Shown piece after piece: positions 24,201 through 34,870 of a stretch of 64,000 nucleotides of DNA. The stretch is taken from positions 25,753,489-25,817,488 of the forward strand of contig NC_092572.1 in the NCBI RefSeq assembly GCF_037975245.1, written 5' to 3'. Position numbers and translations under genes: made by a program. The stretch is from Apostichopus japonicus (lineage: Eukaryota > Echinodermata > Holothuroidea > Aspidochirotida > Stichopodidae). The stretch's first letter is position 1; every line of letters begins with the position of its first letter. The notes beneath the pieces were generated by a model that made no database searches, was not told the origin of the DNA, and saw only the letters and a list, made by a program, of their open reading frames with translations.

Positions 24201-27200
24201 CCAAGAGCAACAAATGGCCATCGCCAGTAATTATTGGTGGTGGGGTACCCCTGCCAGTGATCTATAATTGACCCCTCAAGGCTGACTTAGGTCAGCTCAT
24301 GAGGTAACCACTTGAAACCTACTGGGTACCCCACTCTACAGATCAGTGAAAATTTGACCAAACTTATGAAGCTTGCACGTAAATGATATACTAGACTGTT
24401 TTTTTTTTAAACAGGTTATGAAAAGTATCTTTAATATCATTAAACAGTTGGGTACAATAGTTAAACTCACTCATCCATCTTTTTTCTCTATGGTACTTGT
24501 TCCTTTGCTTTTTGGACTCTTGGATAAACTCTTTTGTTCTGCGAAGGGTACCAATATATCATCTTAAAACATGTCTTTAAGCCATATATAACACAGTTTT
24601 CCTCTTCTGTTGTTGCCTCCACACTGGTGTTGTACATCACAGGAAACCTCACCCTTGACTAAGATATTTGGCTTTTCAATTCCTGCTGGAAAAAAGAAAC
24701 AGCAAAGTATTCATCATTTGAAAAAAAATTAAATAAAGTTGTCACCACAAAGTTATGTGAGATTTGCTTCCACTATAGTCTCAAAAAACAATCCCAAAGT
24801 TTGAAGCAGACTGTATAAAGCTGAAAATTTGAACGAGAGTGTCATCACCATTGCAACCAGAATCAAATGCCCAGAATACAGAGATAATAGAACATGGGCT
24901 AAATCTTTGTTTGTTTTTATGATCTTTAAAAATATAAAATTTTAGAAACAGAAATGCACTGAGCCAACTTATTTATAGGCCTAATCGTTTTTAGTTGTTA
25001 TTTTGCTTGCTCACATAACAAGCCTGTTTAGACCTAGGCTAGAGGAGAATCAGTACTTTGTTACACTAAGTTTGTCTTTCGGTCGTTTGATTTAGTCTTA
25101 CTAGTAGTACTAAAGTATATAATGGACCGGCGAAGACTAGAGAATACCCAGAGTTTTAGCAACTGCGTTAAACTGTATCATCTGATCTATTATTTACGTC
25201 AATGAGTTTCATTCAGATATGCTTGAATTACAAATAAATGTCAAACAAACATCATAATCTACGAATCGATGCATACATAAACAGAATAATTTGAATTCGC
25301 GCAAGTGAACCCTGCACTACATTGGACAGAAAAAAAAAACGTGCAATTAGACCAAACTAAACATACTAAATTTTCCGTTACTTCTACATAAAATATCAAT
25401 ACAAATACAACAACTTACTCTTTTGGCAGTATACTAAAAGCACATGTTATAATAACTTCAGACTATCAAGCTTTCCTGAGAAAAAACGGTTAATAATTCT
25501 TACAGTAAACAAGTCGACCGTGAAGGAATGTCGCAATTGTTTCCTGGGCGTGACCGGAAATTAAATACTAAAATATGATAAATGAAAAGGTTAAATAGAA
25601 CTGAAGCGTGCATCCTGACTGCTCGCAACATATAATACCGTTGACTAGCCAACATAATTTGTTCAGCCTACTGTGACTGTACGTTTGAAGGTCTAGCCTT
25701 GCTTATTCAATATCACAAAGCCTACCCATTTAGATTCACATGGGAAATAACGGGAAATCTTTACCAAATGAGTGTAGACTTCAAATAAACTATTGAGACT
25801 TATAGTTCCAGCATTTGTTTGGGAATAAATTAGAAGATTATGTGCCACTGTTCAATCTAGCCCAATACACACATAACACATTGTTAATTGGTGTTTAGAA
25901 TGCACACTTTAGTGTTGAGAATGCACTACAGTACCCAGTAGAAGCCTATAGGCTACTCACTGTCATTGCACTTGTGTATTTGCGAAACGCCAGCGTGACA
26001 ACGGTAGCGTTACACTAACCATAATACAATACTAGTGCCAGTGGCCTAACAATTAACTTTAATTTTACCTTCAAGTTAAAGGAATAACAGGTAGGCCGAT
26101 GATGGCAGTTAATACCTCCATTCTTCTAAAGACCTTCTTGGGTGATTTACGGTTGAAAGTTGCTTAGAGTGATCGTATGAAACTATGCCAAGTCCAGCAA
26201 GCTGCCGTTGCCTCTCGGTTTCCAAATTGAAGTGAATCGAATTGGGTTAAAATACATGAGTCCGTCGACACCGACTAAGCTACGATTATGGCGTAAATCG
26301 GGTGTCCGTATCGTTCTTAGTCCATGGGTTAAAATACCTTAGTCCGTCGCCACCGACTAAGCTGCGATTATATTTTCCTTAGTCAGTGTAAACTGACTAA
26401 GAAGCAGCGATGAAACGAAGATTTTTGCTAGTCCGTGTGCATTAACTAACGTTACAGACTAATTTAACGTTAGTCCATGGCAATATTGACTAGATTATTT
26501 TTTCAGTGTACCCAGAACCGTTCTACCGAAACAAAAACACAATTAAGACATTTAAAATAGTCCAAAGACTGACAGATGAATCAAGACCATTGGAAATGAA
26601 TAAAGCAAACTTAGACATAAAGAAGAGCTGAGAGATGGAAGTTAGGAGGAGATGAATTGGTTGAGGAGATTTATAGTCAAGAGGGCTTGTAACAATATGA
26701 GGTCACTAGTCATGGAGGAAGAAAGAATTGAGGGAGATTAAGAAGGAAAAAAACAAGTCATTTTTGAACAAGTACGGAATGAAGGAGTTGAGACCATACA
26801 TGAGGTTGAAAGCCAATGTGAAATCGTTGCATCAAGGAATCGAGATTAAAACAATGAAGTTACAGAAATTTAAGGAATAACATCTCAAAACAATTGTAAA
26901 TCCAGACAATATATGTTATAACAATATACGTTGTTAATGAATTGATACATTATTGATGTTGTGCTTAACTTGCAGAGCAGTGATAAGAAATCCGGAAAAG
27001 CGGCGAGGAACGGAAGTAGCGATAAACGTACCAGGTATAATATAATAAGATCATCCCCGTGTGGATGTTTGACATGGAATATAAATTACATACATTTACT
27101 TAGATCATTAAGGAGGTCATTTTCCCTTGTACTCGTTTTATCTCAATCTTGCGCCTAATTTATTCTTCTCATTGTATACATGGAGTATGGTAGCTTGATG

Positions 27201-27971
27201 GCGTACTACCATTCGTCTGTTGTCGTTATGCAAAACTTTAGTTTTCGTAAAAATTTGTTACAGATGTGAATTCATTCTGATGTTAAATAATGTAAGTTTT
27301 TCACCAAGGAGTGGTTTATTAACATTTGCAACAGCAGCAGGAACTTTAGGTAACTAAAACGGCGCTGGTTTTGGCGTTCGATGAAACTGTAAATTGGTAG
27401 TTTCTAAGGGAATGTGGCTTATTCCAAACCAAGTTTTAACCGATATATAACCTACTGGAAATCTAATATGCCATCCATCCGATCGATATTTTGCTGATTT
27501 AACAGCCAGACATTTAAATGGCTTAAAGAAATTGTGAATAAACAAACTGAGCCCGTTATAAATTTTATTTCCATTTCTCTCCCCCCTTTACACTTCAAGT
27601 CTTCAAAGATGAAAACACTGATCTTAGTCAGGTGTCCGAGCATGAGGCAGCCAAACCAGGTCACGTGGTACTGGAGGTTGCTGTGTTAGGGGTTGGTGTA
27701 GCAGCCTTGCAAGTCACAGTTCAAGGGTCAGATCTGAAAGAAGCCAAATATATTCACGACCAGTTTGTACCTTTAAGTCCTATCATGGTATGTCTCGAAC
27801 GATATGTAAGAGGTACTTCTGTAAATAAGTACTTAACAGAACATGCTACTACCCGTTTGATCTCTGAAGGGTGTCCTTCATACAGAAGTTGTGCAGAGCA
27901 GAGCTACAACTTAATGACTATATATATGAATATATATATATATATATTTATATAAATAAGTATATATATAA

Positions 27972-28025
<54 letters not shown>

Positions 28026-31000
28026 CAAACAAAGGAACGGAGGACGTCACACTACAATAGTTATGAATAATTCATGAGTCGGTTTCGAACGTATCCGTCG
28101 TTGAAACATATAACAAATTTGTATCAATTTGCAATCCTAAATTTAAAAATGTCGATTCTAAGTTACTGGTGTGGCATTTTATATATTATTTTGGATGCAA
28201 AGAACAGTTTCTATAACTAATAGGATTATTCTTTTTAACTACAAGTAATCAATGTGAAAGGGATTCACTGATCAGAGATGGATTTTCGTATTAATCTTGA
28301 TTTCCTAACGAGTTTGTAACTTACAAACGGTCACACGGTGTACTTTTGATTGCGTCTCTACTCGCATAACAAATATAACAGGTCACATTTCTTTTGTTTT
28401 TATTCAAATCAGATGCCTGTTTCTGCGGCAGCTCCAATTAGACAGGGCTTCCTAACGGAATGGGACTGCCGATGGGGTACGCTTTCTCCCGCAGCGGATT
28501 GTAGAACACAAGAAGAAATGGGGTTGAAGGTAAATTAAAGAAGAAAGAAAAAACATATGCATTAAGAGAAGCTGTGGGTATATTAAACTGAAAGTTTGTA
28601 CCGGGCGGAGATGAGTGGGGGAGACGAGGATGCTCAACGCAAAGTAAATCGCCGGTCGAGTGGGACTCTTCTGAATTCTGGAAAATATTGAAACATTTTA
28701 TTGTGAGAGAATAAGCACCAGAGGCTTTGCCATAGTTAGCTCAGAATTAGAAAGTTGCGGTCTCGCATAGTGAGACGTAGATAATGTTAGAAGTCAGGGT
28801 TACTACCGGTAATGGCTATCTTAGAGTAATATTTGAAGCGATGTAATACATTACTGAGTATTCGGGATGACATGCTCTTCCTCGTTGCTATGCAGCAGAC
28901 GCATGAATGCGCCACATTATAGTATAAGTGTATCTGCAATCGTGAACACTTAACACTTAACAGATAAAACATGTATACAAAAGGTGAGATACCGCCCATC
29001 CGCGCTAGCGCGGAACAGGCGGAACGAACGACGCAGTTTCGCGGAACTACTTCCTGAAAAAGTAACGTTACGCTACTCAAAAACGAACACATGGGCATGG
29101 GTCGCACACTAAAAACAGCCCCAAACTTCCTCCCTTTAGAAGAAAATGATACTTATCAGGCTGTAAACGACTGTAAAACGGTCTGAAATCCAATAGGATT
29201 TAAAGAAGGTAAAAATCCAATATATTCCGGGCAATTTCCGTAAGATGTTAATCCACTACGAAACGTATGTGTTAACACTTTGGATGGTAGAATTAGAAGG
29301 AAGGGCATCGACCGGAAAGCCGGTTGATGAAGGTGCACATTGTTTAAAGATTACCAGGGCATACTTGACACAGTAGAATGAGGTGCTAATGTTGTGAGGG
29401 GACAGGTAAGCGAGGAACGAAGTAAATTTAGTGTATCTGCAATCGTGAACACTTAACCGGCATGTCCGAGCTGACGATATTATCTATCGAAGTTTTGATC
29501 CCTTGGTCTTTTGATAAACATTGCAAAGAATAAATGGTACTACTAAAGTGGATGTCTATCTAAATGTAATAAAAAAATGAATCTAATAATATATACTTAT
29601 ATTTATAATAAGTGTAACCTTGAAAACGGCCTTCGCCACAAAGCCCAAGTATGTTTTCCTTTTATCTAGGCCTACAAACCATTCATTTCAGTTTTCAAGG
29701 CTAATAAGTTTAATTTGCCACCTCCAATTCGTCTGGTCATTCTAGAGAGGACATAGTCATACTGTAATATACATCTGGACAAGAAGTTCACACTTATCTC
29801 CAGTCTACAGAGAAGCGGTCTTTACAACGTAGAATTATTTGACATAGTTTAGTGCGAATCTTAGAGCTATAATCTAACGTTATGTATTTAAACTACCGTT
29901 AGGATGACCACCTTAGGCTTCGTCAGTCGCAACAGGAGCTACAACCGCGTGTATCGTGCATTACCATGTTATAGAAGTAGAATGCACAGGGATAATTGAG
30001 AGAGAGAGAATAATTTAAAGATCACAACATGGAACAGCTAAAATGAGTAATTACACATACACACGTTAAAACAGGTGATTACAAAGGTCGTCTCGAAATC
30101 TATCGAAAGTGTCCAATAACGATTCAAAAGGAACACTAGACGAATGTCAGGACTTTGGTACATCTCTTGGAAAGAGTTGAACACCTATATTTTCTATCAC
30201 GGTATTACCTCTCTGGTAAACCATAGTGACATTTCTTGCCTTTCTCCTGATGATACAACCATGCTCCGATCTACCTAGCTTACAACAATTGCTAACATTC
30301 TTCTTGAATTGTGCCTCCGTTAACTGGGCTTCGCGTCGTTGTTCTGTTCCTCCGGAATCAATACTTGCTGAAATTTTCCATCGCGATTGAACAGGGCGAT
30401 TTGATTTGCTCAAAATCTGCAGCACCAAATTCGTTCGTGAAGTGTTGACAGACAGAAGTGACAATTATTTTATATTTTTGTAATTTCACTTATACCATAT
30501 GTTGTACTAATTAAGCATAACAGAAATGAAACAGGCAGTTTATATTGTTTTTATTTCAACGACAGCCTTTAGAGAATCAACATTTTCGAATTCCAAAGTC
30601 TCGGATGGGTACAGCTAATGGATATCTCTCCTCAGTCAATGCAAAACTGAATGACAGTTACTTTCCTTTTGACGAGGAACTCTGTCAGCAGTTTGTTAAC
30701 GAAGGTAAGTTTCTAATACCATCAACCTCCAAGGTCCCAAAAAGCTTTTATGACAGGAAGCCCAATATCGAGATTGAGCTAGACACTTTCGACCGCATCC
30801 ATTTTTGACAGGCGATTGTACCCAACATTTCCACAACCAAACCATGTTAGTACCCTCAAGTCCATACACTTTGGGACAATATGTCACCCAAGGTCAGTCT
30901 TTCTTTCAATCGGGATGCATTTCATCACGTTTAAAATCCATATTTACTTATTACGTGGTCTTGATGGAAAACCTTGAAATTTCGAACATGGAAACGATAA

Positions 31001-34000
31001 ATAATAATATAATTTTTAGTTGCATATGACATATTCTATCAGTCCGGACTAGAGTATATAGGATAAATAACAGCAACGTGATTATAATTCGAAAAGTGAT
31101 TTATTTTAAATAAAGATGGAAATGGAAGTAACCAAACAGTGTTTGCTATCTACTTGAAGAAACACGATACTATTCTCATTTTGAATGATAATTCGTTCCT
31201 GTTGGTTTGACCTTCTGACTATTCTGGATAACATATAATATATAACCGTTTTCTCTTTCCAGGAATGAATATCCTCTTTGCTAGACACATGGCCCGCCAA
31301 TTCATTAGGGATCCGTTATACATCCTCAAAGAGCGATTACATCAAAATGAAGACGAGTCTGATCATTTTGAGGTACATCTTCAACGATCTCTCCTATCCA
31401 ATTAATATTTGCCTTCCAAATATCTTTGAGGTCTATTTACAGCCCTTTTTTGTCAGGGACAAAAAATATTATTCCGTATGTATTTTGGACATTCCTATTA
31501 CGTCTAATTTACCAGTACTAATATGCATATAGTTATACCAATGCCTAGTTGATGATTTCTCAATTATTTTACAGAACATAGCCGGGACAAATTGGCAATG
31601 CGTGCGCTTCAAGGTTCCTCCGGAAAATTCAGACATTGGATGGAGGGCTGAGTTTCGTACAATGGATGTAGGTAACTTCATCGTGGTCGTCTATGATGCC
31701 TTCTACAATATTAACTAAGAATTGATTCCTTTTATAAATAGAAACAGCTAGCAATTGGTATAATTTAATGCTTTTAAGTAATTTAAGATGCGAAATTAAT
31801 TGTAATGTTATAAGAGATAATAGAACCTTTTTATACACGTTGTGAAATGGAACATTGGGAAAACTAAAAACAAGGACCTATGATGAGGTGGGATCTGTAT
31901 TACGAGATTGGGTGAGATGAGGGTGTGGAATGATGATACGTGCGTTTCAATTTTTTTAATGGGGAGGGGTGGGCTGAAAAATGTAGAAATAAGAATATAT
32001 TTCCATTGTGGTGAATCAATGCTTTTACTCCACAGACGCAGTTGACAGATTTTGAAAATGCTGCTTACGTAGTCTTTATGGTTTTACTCAGCAAAACGAT
32101 TGTTAACCTCAAGTTGGATTTCACAATGCCCATCTCAATGGTATGTGCAAGTTGTTTTTTATCTGCATGTAAAGTAACACGCTTGTGTCACTATTGCTCA
32201 CATAGACATATTGGGGCTTATTAAACTACAATGTGTAGATCAAAGCTGGTATTAGATGTGTGCAAATCTGCAAACAGAGTGGCAAGTGGGTGGGGTTGGT
32301 TGGGGACTAATCGAGCAGTGCAACTTTCGTTCTATTTTCATAATTTTCTTCACCTTTCTGATTCATATGTACTAGGTTGATGAGAACATGGAGATTGCCA
32401 AGTTACGTAATGCTGTAAGAGAAGGAGAATTTTACTTTCGGAAGGACCCGTACTTGAGTAAGGAACGTTCCAACCCCCCCCCCCCACACCCTAATTCGAC
32501 CCATCCCCTCACTGCCCATTTGAGTGAGGAACATTAACGTAGGAGTTAATTGTTTAGTCTATTGTTCATAACATATTTAGGAAGGGAGACGCATTTTAGG
32601 ATACTATATCAGTCTCTTAAAATCTCTCAACATTCCCATCCCCTCCCTCTCCCCGTCCGCAAAAGAACAACAAATGTTGAGAATATAATCCTTAGAATCA
32701 CAAGTAGCAAACCTTACAGTGGGTGTTCAGGGGTAGTATTATTACACAATAGGCATTAATCGGTATCACGTGATACCGCTCATCTTCTCTCCAAACTAAG
32801 CCTAAATGTGATCAACATGTAAAAGCAACGTTTAAAAGTATGTGCAAAAAACATTAATAGTTTGCTCATAACAACAATTTATTAATTTTCAATTCGGTTT
32901 TATATTAAAAGCTTGTCAACTAGGTGCAAAAATCAGCGTCTTCTCTGCTTTAAGTTTGGTATATAGATAGAAAAAAAAAAAAATAAACGTTATTCTTGAA
33001 ACCAACCTCCTTGGTCAACAACTGTCAACACTTTAAAAAAAAAATGATCAATTAATTTCAACAGGTTCAGATGAAACTGTTATTTGCAAGATGAACATTA
33101 ACACCATTATAAATGGTGGCGCTACACCAGAAGGGGCTGACTTCATTGGTCTCATTCCACTCATCAATCGATACATCGATTCCATGAAAGATATTGATAA
33201 GGAACAACGGTCGACGCTTAATGATTACCTGAAATTGATTTCTGATAGAGCTGCAGGTATGTCAATATTAACCACCCAGTTGGGATAACTTTTTCTATAC
33301 TGTTGTGTCATGTCCTGCACTTGTATTGTAAGTACGAGCAGTATGAATATGATGTTTCTATAAGATCAAGGTTAGGAACTGTTTGTACTGTCAATACCAG
33401 TGCTTTGAGAGCATGATATTGGTGTACAGTTTAGAGAGGTATTAGCATTAGGAAATTGTCCCAACTGGCTGAGATTATCATCATCACATATGAATATTCA
33501 TGATATTCCATGATTGGTGACATGTTGGGGTGAGGAAAGGGATGGGGTTTGACTAAATATTGCGCTTCTCGTTCTTTCAGGGGTCTTGCAGTCGCATCGG
33601 CGTTTGTGTGTATAGTTGTGTTTGCGAATAATGACTTCTCATGGAATTGGATCCAATTGAGTATGGATCGAAAGTATCATCACATGCTATCAGGTTTATT
33701 GATGCCCGTTGATGTTGGTCGATTTTCGTCGTATGCATCCCATACTAAAACATGTAATAATGTAGTTCATAAGTTTGAGTAAATTGAATTTCAAATCAAA
33801 TATAAAGGAAGGAGAATCGAACTAATTTAATATTTAAGCTGTGTAATTAAAGCCAATATACAACAAAGTAATCGATAATTAACGATATATTTTAATTATA
33901 AAAGGGAAAAATAAATTTAAGGGAGACTCTCACTTTGATTAATCTCAATCTTATTTTGAGAAATATTTGTCAAGTTCGATAAAAACAAAAAGATACCGGA

Positions 34001-34259
34001 AATTCTGAAACAAACGTAACATGCTCTTCAGTTTAAAAAAAAAAGGCTTCAAAGAAATAATATCCTACCCAAATATGTTATATCCTTTTAAGGTCGTGTA
34101 AAGACAACAGCTCAATGGATTCGAGACTTTGTTGATCAGCATCCTGGCTACAAACACGATTCTGTCATCTCAGAAGACATTACCTACGACTTGATCAAGC
34201 TCTGCTCAGATATTTCAAATGGCACAAAAGAGGCACTACATATTAAATGTTCAACCTGA
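18105..34259 (+). CDS. GCLC: Glutamate-cysteine ligase catalytic subunit-like, copy A (15 exons)
   Basis: Glutamate-cysteine ligase joins glutamate's gamma-carboxyl to cysteine using ATP, the first step of glutathione synthesis in the cytosol. Fifteen exons join in phase into 610 codons plus stop; human GCLC is 637. Exons: 18105-18254, 19142-19251, 20459-20587, 22045-22122, 22809-22922, 26976-27034, 27600-27787, 28413-28529, 30566-30704, 31263-31372, 31575-31667, 32036-32140, 32376-32457, 33065-33256, 34093-34259. Compared with recalled human GCLC, it keeps E50/E52 (GDE|IE), E96 and E103, R127, P158, H370 and P414. It alters PEYGSYMIE to TEQPAHLIE, replaces Cys248-Cys249 by Ala-Ala and D306 by Cys, and has a shorter C-terminus. 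Start chosen at 18105: ATG with G at +4, matching the family N-terminus (LSWEDTQKYADHVR). Substrate may differ from cysteine; that is inference. The order within the family and exon phases leave little doubt about ancestry. Confidence 0.92.
18330..18540 (+). mobile_element. 5'-truncated LINE tail in intron 1 of copy A
   Basis: The frame RVVNEWNGLPEKVV...NGFKNALDKHCN, ending at TGA 18447-18449, is the typical extreme C-terminus of a jockey/CR1-type non-LTR reverse transcriptase. It is followed by a short 3' UTR ending in CTAAACTAAACTA. It lies within 100 bases of the exon 1 donor and is absent at the same place in copy B. Confidence 0.75.
19142..19251 (+). CDS. GCLC: GCLC-like A, exon 2
   Basis: Follows CTTCCTTCAG and ends CCAGG|gtaagg (phase 2). 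IEHMLISLDHSERKAFLLL aligns with human VEYMLVSFDHENKKVRLVL and supplies the second glutamate (E52). Confidence 0.9.
20274..20411 (+). mobile_element. MITE, CCGATACTCATAG family, copy 1
   Basis: A 138-bp element with inverted ends of about 36 bases: CCGATACTCATAGCTAGTACA...TGTTCATGT versus ACATGAACAGTAG...CTATGAGTATCGG. It lies in intron 2 of copy A. Two more copies, in reverse orientation, lie just 3' of copy A (34372 and 34750). Confidence 0.8.
20459..20587 (+). CDS. GCLC: GCLC-like A, exon 3
   Basis: From GTATCTTCAG to CTTCG|gtaagt, 129 bases. FWVTEQPAHLIESTPGKPF aligns without a gap to human LWRPEYGSYMIEGTPGQPY, so E96 and E103 are kept while P95, Y97 and G98 are lost. It ends TAVEANMKLR, keeping the VEANM motif. 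Confidence 0.9.
21123..21230. repeat. TATGAG-rich tandem repeat
   Basis: Irregular tandem units of GAGTATGTAT and ATATGAGTATG in intron 3 of copy A, explaining the open frames on both strands here. Confidence 0.85.
22045..22122 (+). CDS. GCLC: GCLC-like A, exon 4
   Basis: Follows CATCCTTAG and ends CCAAG|gtttgt. RKQINSVLRSHHGRLDACL then TLSSFPR aligns with human RKEATSILEENQALCTITSFPR, including the R127-equivalent at the exon junction. Confidence 0.9.
22250..22525 (-). mobile_element. tRNA-derived SINE, family 1, copy 2
   Basis: Reverse-strand copy in intron 4 of copy A. Read on the minus strand it has GGGATCGATCC (B-box region), TCATCCAAGAGCAATCTATGG and GTTAAATATTGAATTGTAAGCCACCCGACGTG, and ends in an ATTATAATT tail. 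Confidence 0.8.
22809..22922 (+). CDS. GCLC: GCLC-like A, exon 5
   Basis: From CAATTTCAG to ACGG|gtaaac, 114 bases. The frame fixed by its neighbours reads NGCKGARIPRNHVNS...ALQDLIIATEELI..FPRY. The longer open frame overlapping it (22740-22997) is in another phase and not real. P158-equivalent kept. Confidence 0.88.
22992..26508 (+). mobile_element. CACTG...CAGTG DNA transposon (CACTA/CMC-like), copy 1, intron 5 of A
   Basis: A 3517-bp element with termini CACTGAAAA/TTTTTCAGTG and flanking TA on both sides (target duplication). The first 400 bases and the last 300 bases carry many direct and inverted TTAGTC/GACTAA motifs, the subterminal repeat layout typical of CACTA-type elements. The 2-bp TA duplication is as reported for the Mirage branch of the CMC group. 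No transposase is recognisable; small frames such as 23913-24143 (plus) and 23378-23653 (minus) are conserved in copy 2 but have no known domain. Probably non-autonomous. Confidence 0.85.
26976..27034 (+). CDS. GCLC: GCLC-like A, exon 6
   Basis: From ACTTGCAG to CCAG|gtataa, 59 bases. Read in phase it gives AVIRNPEKRRGTEVAINVP, aligning with human RNIRHRRGEKVVINVP. The exon is reached only across a 4.05-kb intron filled by the transposon. Confidence 0.88.
27600..27787 (+). CDS. GCLC: GCLC-like A, exon 7
   Basis: From CACTTCAAG to ATCATG|gtatgt, 188 bases. FKDENTD aligns with FKDKNTP; AALQVTVQGSD, then EAKYIHDQF, align with human CCLQVTFQACS and EARYLYDQL. The pair corresponding to Cys248-Cys249 is Ala-Ala. 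The region between is about seven residues shorter than in human. Confidence 0.9.
27918..28022. repeat. (TA)n-rich microsatellite
   Basis: TA runs broken by TGAATA and TAAATA units in intron 7 of copy A. Confidence 0.95.
28413..28529 (+). CDS. GCLC: GCLC-like A, exon 8
   Basis: From TTCAAATCAG to TTGAAG|gtaaat, 39 codons, phase 0. MPVSAAAPIRQGFLTEWDCR aligns with human ALSAASPFYRGYVSDIDCR. DCRWG is intact. The human DDRTREERG block reads DCRTQEEMG here; copy B has DCRTEEERG. Confidence 0.92.
30566..30704 (+). CDS. GCLC: GCLC-like A, exon 9
   Basis: From TCAACGACAG to GAAG|gtaagt, 139 bases. PLENQHFRIPKSRMGTANGY, then LSS..AKLND, aligns with human PLKNNNYRISKSRYDSIDSY. It ends ELCQQFVNEG. 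Confidence 0.92.
31263..31372 (+). CDS. GCLC: GCLC-like A, exon 10
   Basis: From CTTTCCAG to TTTGAG|gtacat, 110 bases. MNILFARHMARQFIRDPLYI aligns with human IDHLLAQHVAHLFIRDPLTL, keeping H370 and RDP. Copy A has Gln where human and copy B have Leu before FIRDP. Confidence 0.92.
31575..31667 (+). CDS. GCLC: GCLC-like A, exon 11
   Basis: From TTTTACAG to ATGGAT|gtaggt, 31 codons. NIAGTNWQCVRFKVPPENSD then IGWRAEFRTMD matches human [27 protein letters not shown]. A second GT seven bases on would break the frame, which decides the donor. Confidence 0.92.
32036..32140 (+). CDS. GCLC: GCLC-like A, exon 12
   Basis: From ACTCCACAG to TCAATG|gtatgt, 35 codons. QLTDFENAAYVVFMVLL matches human QLTDFENSAYVVFVVLL almost exactly. 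Confidence 0.93.
32376..32457 (+). CDS. GCLC: GCLC-like A, exon 13
   Basis: From TGTACTAG to TACTTGA|gtaagg, 82 bases. VDENMEIAKLRNAVREGEFY then FRKDPYL matches human VDENMKVAQKRDAVLQGMFYFRKD. An intronic poly-C tract follows at about 32475. Confidence 0.92.
33065..33256 (+). CDS. GCLC: GCLC-like A, exon 14
   Basis: From TTCAACAG to GCTGCAG|gtatgt, 192 bases. INTIINGGATPEGADFIGLI aligns with human IDTIINGKEGVFPGLI; then LNDYLKLISDRAA with LNYLKLIKKRAS. The human insert with GGNAVVDGC is shorter here. Confidence 0.92.
34093..34259 (+). CDS. GCLC: GCLC-like A, exon 15 (terminal)
   Basis: From CCTTTTAAG to TGA at 34257-34259. GRVKTTAQWIRDFVDQHPGY then KHDSVIS matches human MTVARWMREFIANHPDYKQDSVIT. 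The tail after YDLIKLC is short (ends HIKCST) and differs from copy B and from the human tail. Confidence 0.92.
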
Positions 34260-34348
34260 TAATTTGGATGTCACTACGGATAAACGAACAGTACGCACTA
34301 ACAGTCAGAATTATGTAAGAATCAACAGTAGGCTAAAATTTTTCCGTG

Positions 34349-34354
34349 ATTAAA
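34349..34354 (+). promoter_or_regulatory. Weak poly(A) signal candidate ATTAAA, copy A
   Basis: ATTAAA lies about 90 bases after the stop of copy A and directly before the first 3' MITE. No canonical AATAAA is closer. Confidence 0.3.
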
Positions 34355-34371
34355 TAACCACCCGATACTCA

Positions 34372-34500
34372 TAGCTGGTACAGTAACTACTTTTCATTTC
34401 CTGTAAAACATGTTACCGTGGTGCGAACACAAAGTAGTAATTACTGATGCACGGTTGTGGGACATGAACAACAGTTGCTGTACAAAACATTGAGTGCGAG
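34372..34500 (-). mobile_element. MITE, CCGATACTCATAG family, copy 2
   Basis: Starts CCGATACTCATAGCTGGTACAG. The core (AACATGTTACCGTG...TAGTAATTACTGATGCACGGTTGTG) is the reverse complement of copy 1's core. The right end is degenerate. Confidence 0.75.
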
Positions 34501-34749
34501 TTCCTTAATACGCGATTCTAAAATGAAGTCGTATCTAATCGTTTTATGCTACAAGTAGGCCTATGGATATACCCGAAGATGGCCTTTCTTCGCTCTCGGC
34601 ATGACGAATTGTCGTAATTTAAAGAGAGGTGAGAACTGGAATCAAGCGGTACCGTACCTCCTTTACTTCATCTCGTAGACATTCTCGCCTTCATAGACTC
34701 CTTGTCCAGTTGCGCAGTTCTTTGTCTTACATGGGAACAAGTTAACAGC

Positions 34750-34870
34750 GTTGCAGTTGTTACAGTGCCACCTGTAACACATGTTACCGTGTTACGAACA
34801 CAAAGTAGTAATTACTGATGCACGGTTGTGGAACATGAACAGTAGTTGTTGTACCTGCTATGAGTATCGG
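34750..34870 (-). mobile_element. MITE, CCGATACTCATAG family, copy 3
   Basis: Core CCTGTAACACATGTTACCGTGTTACGAACAC...GGTTGTGGAACATGAACAGTAG with an intact right end CTATGAGTATCGG at 34870. The left end is degenerate. Confidence 0.75.
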
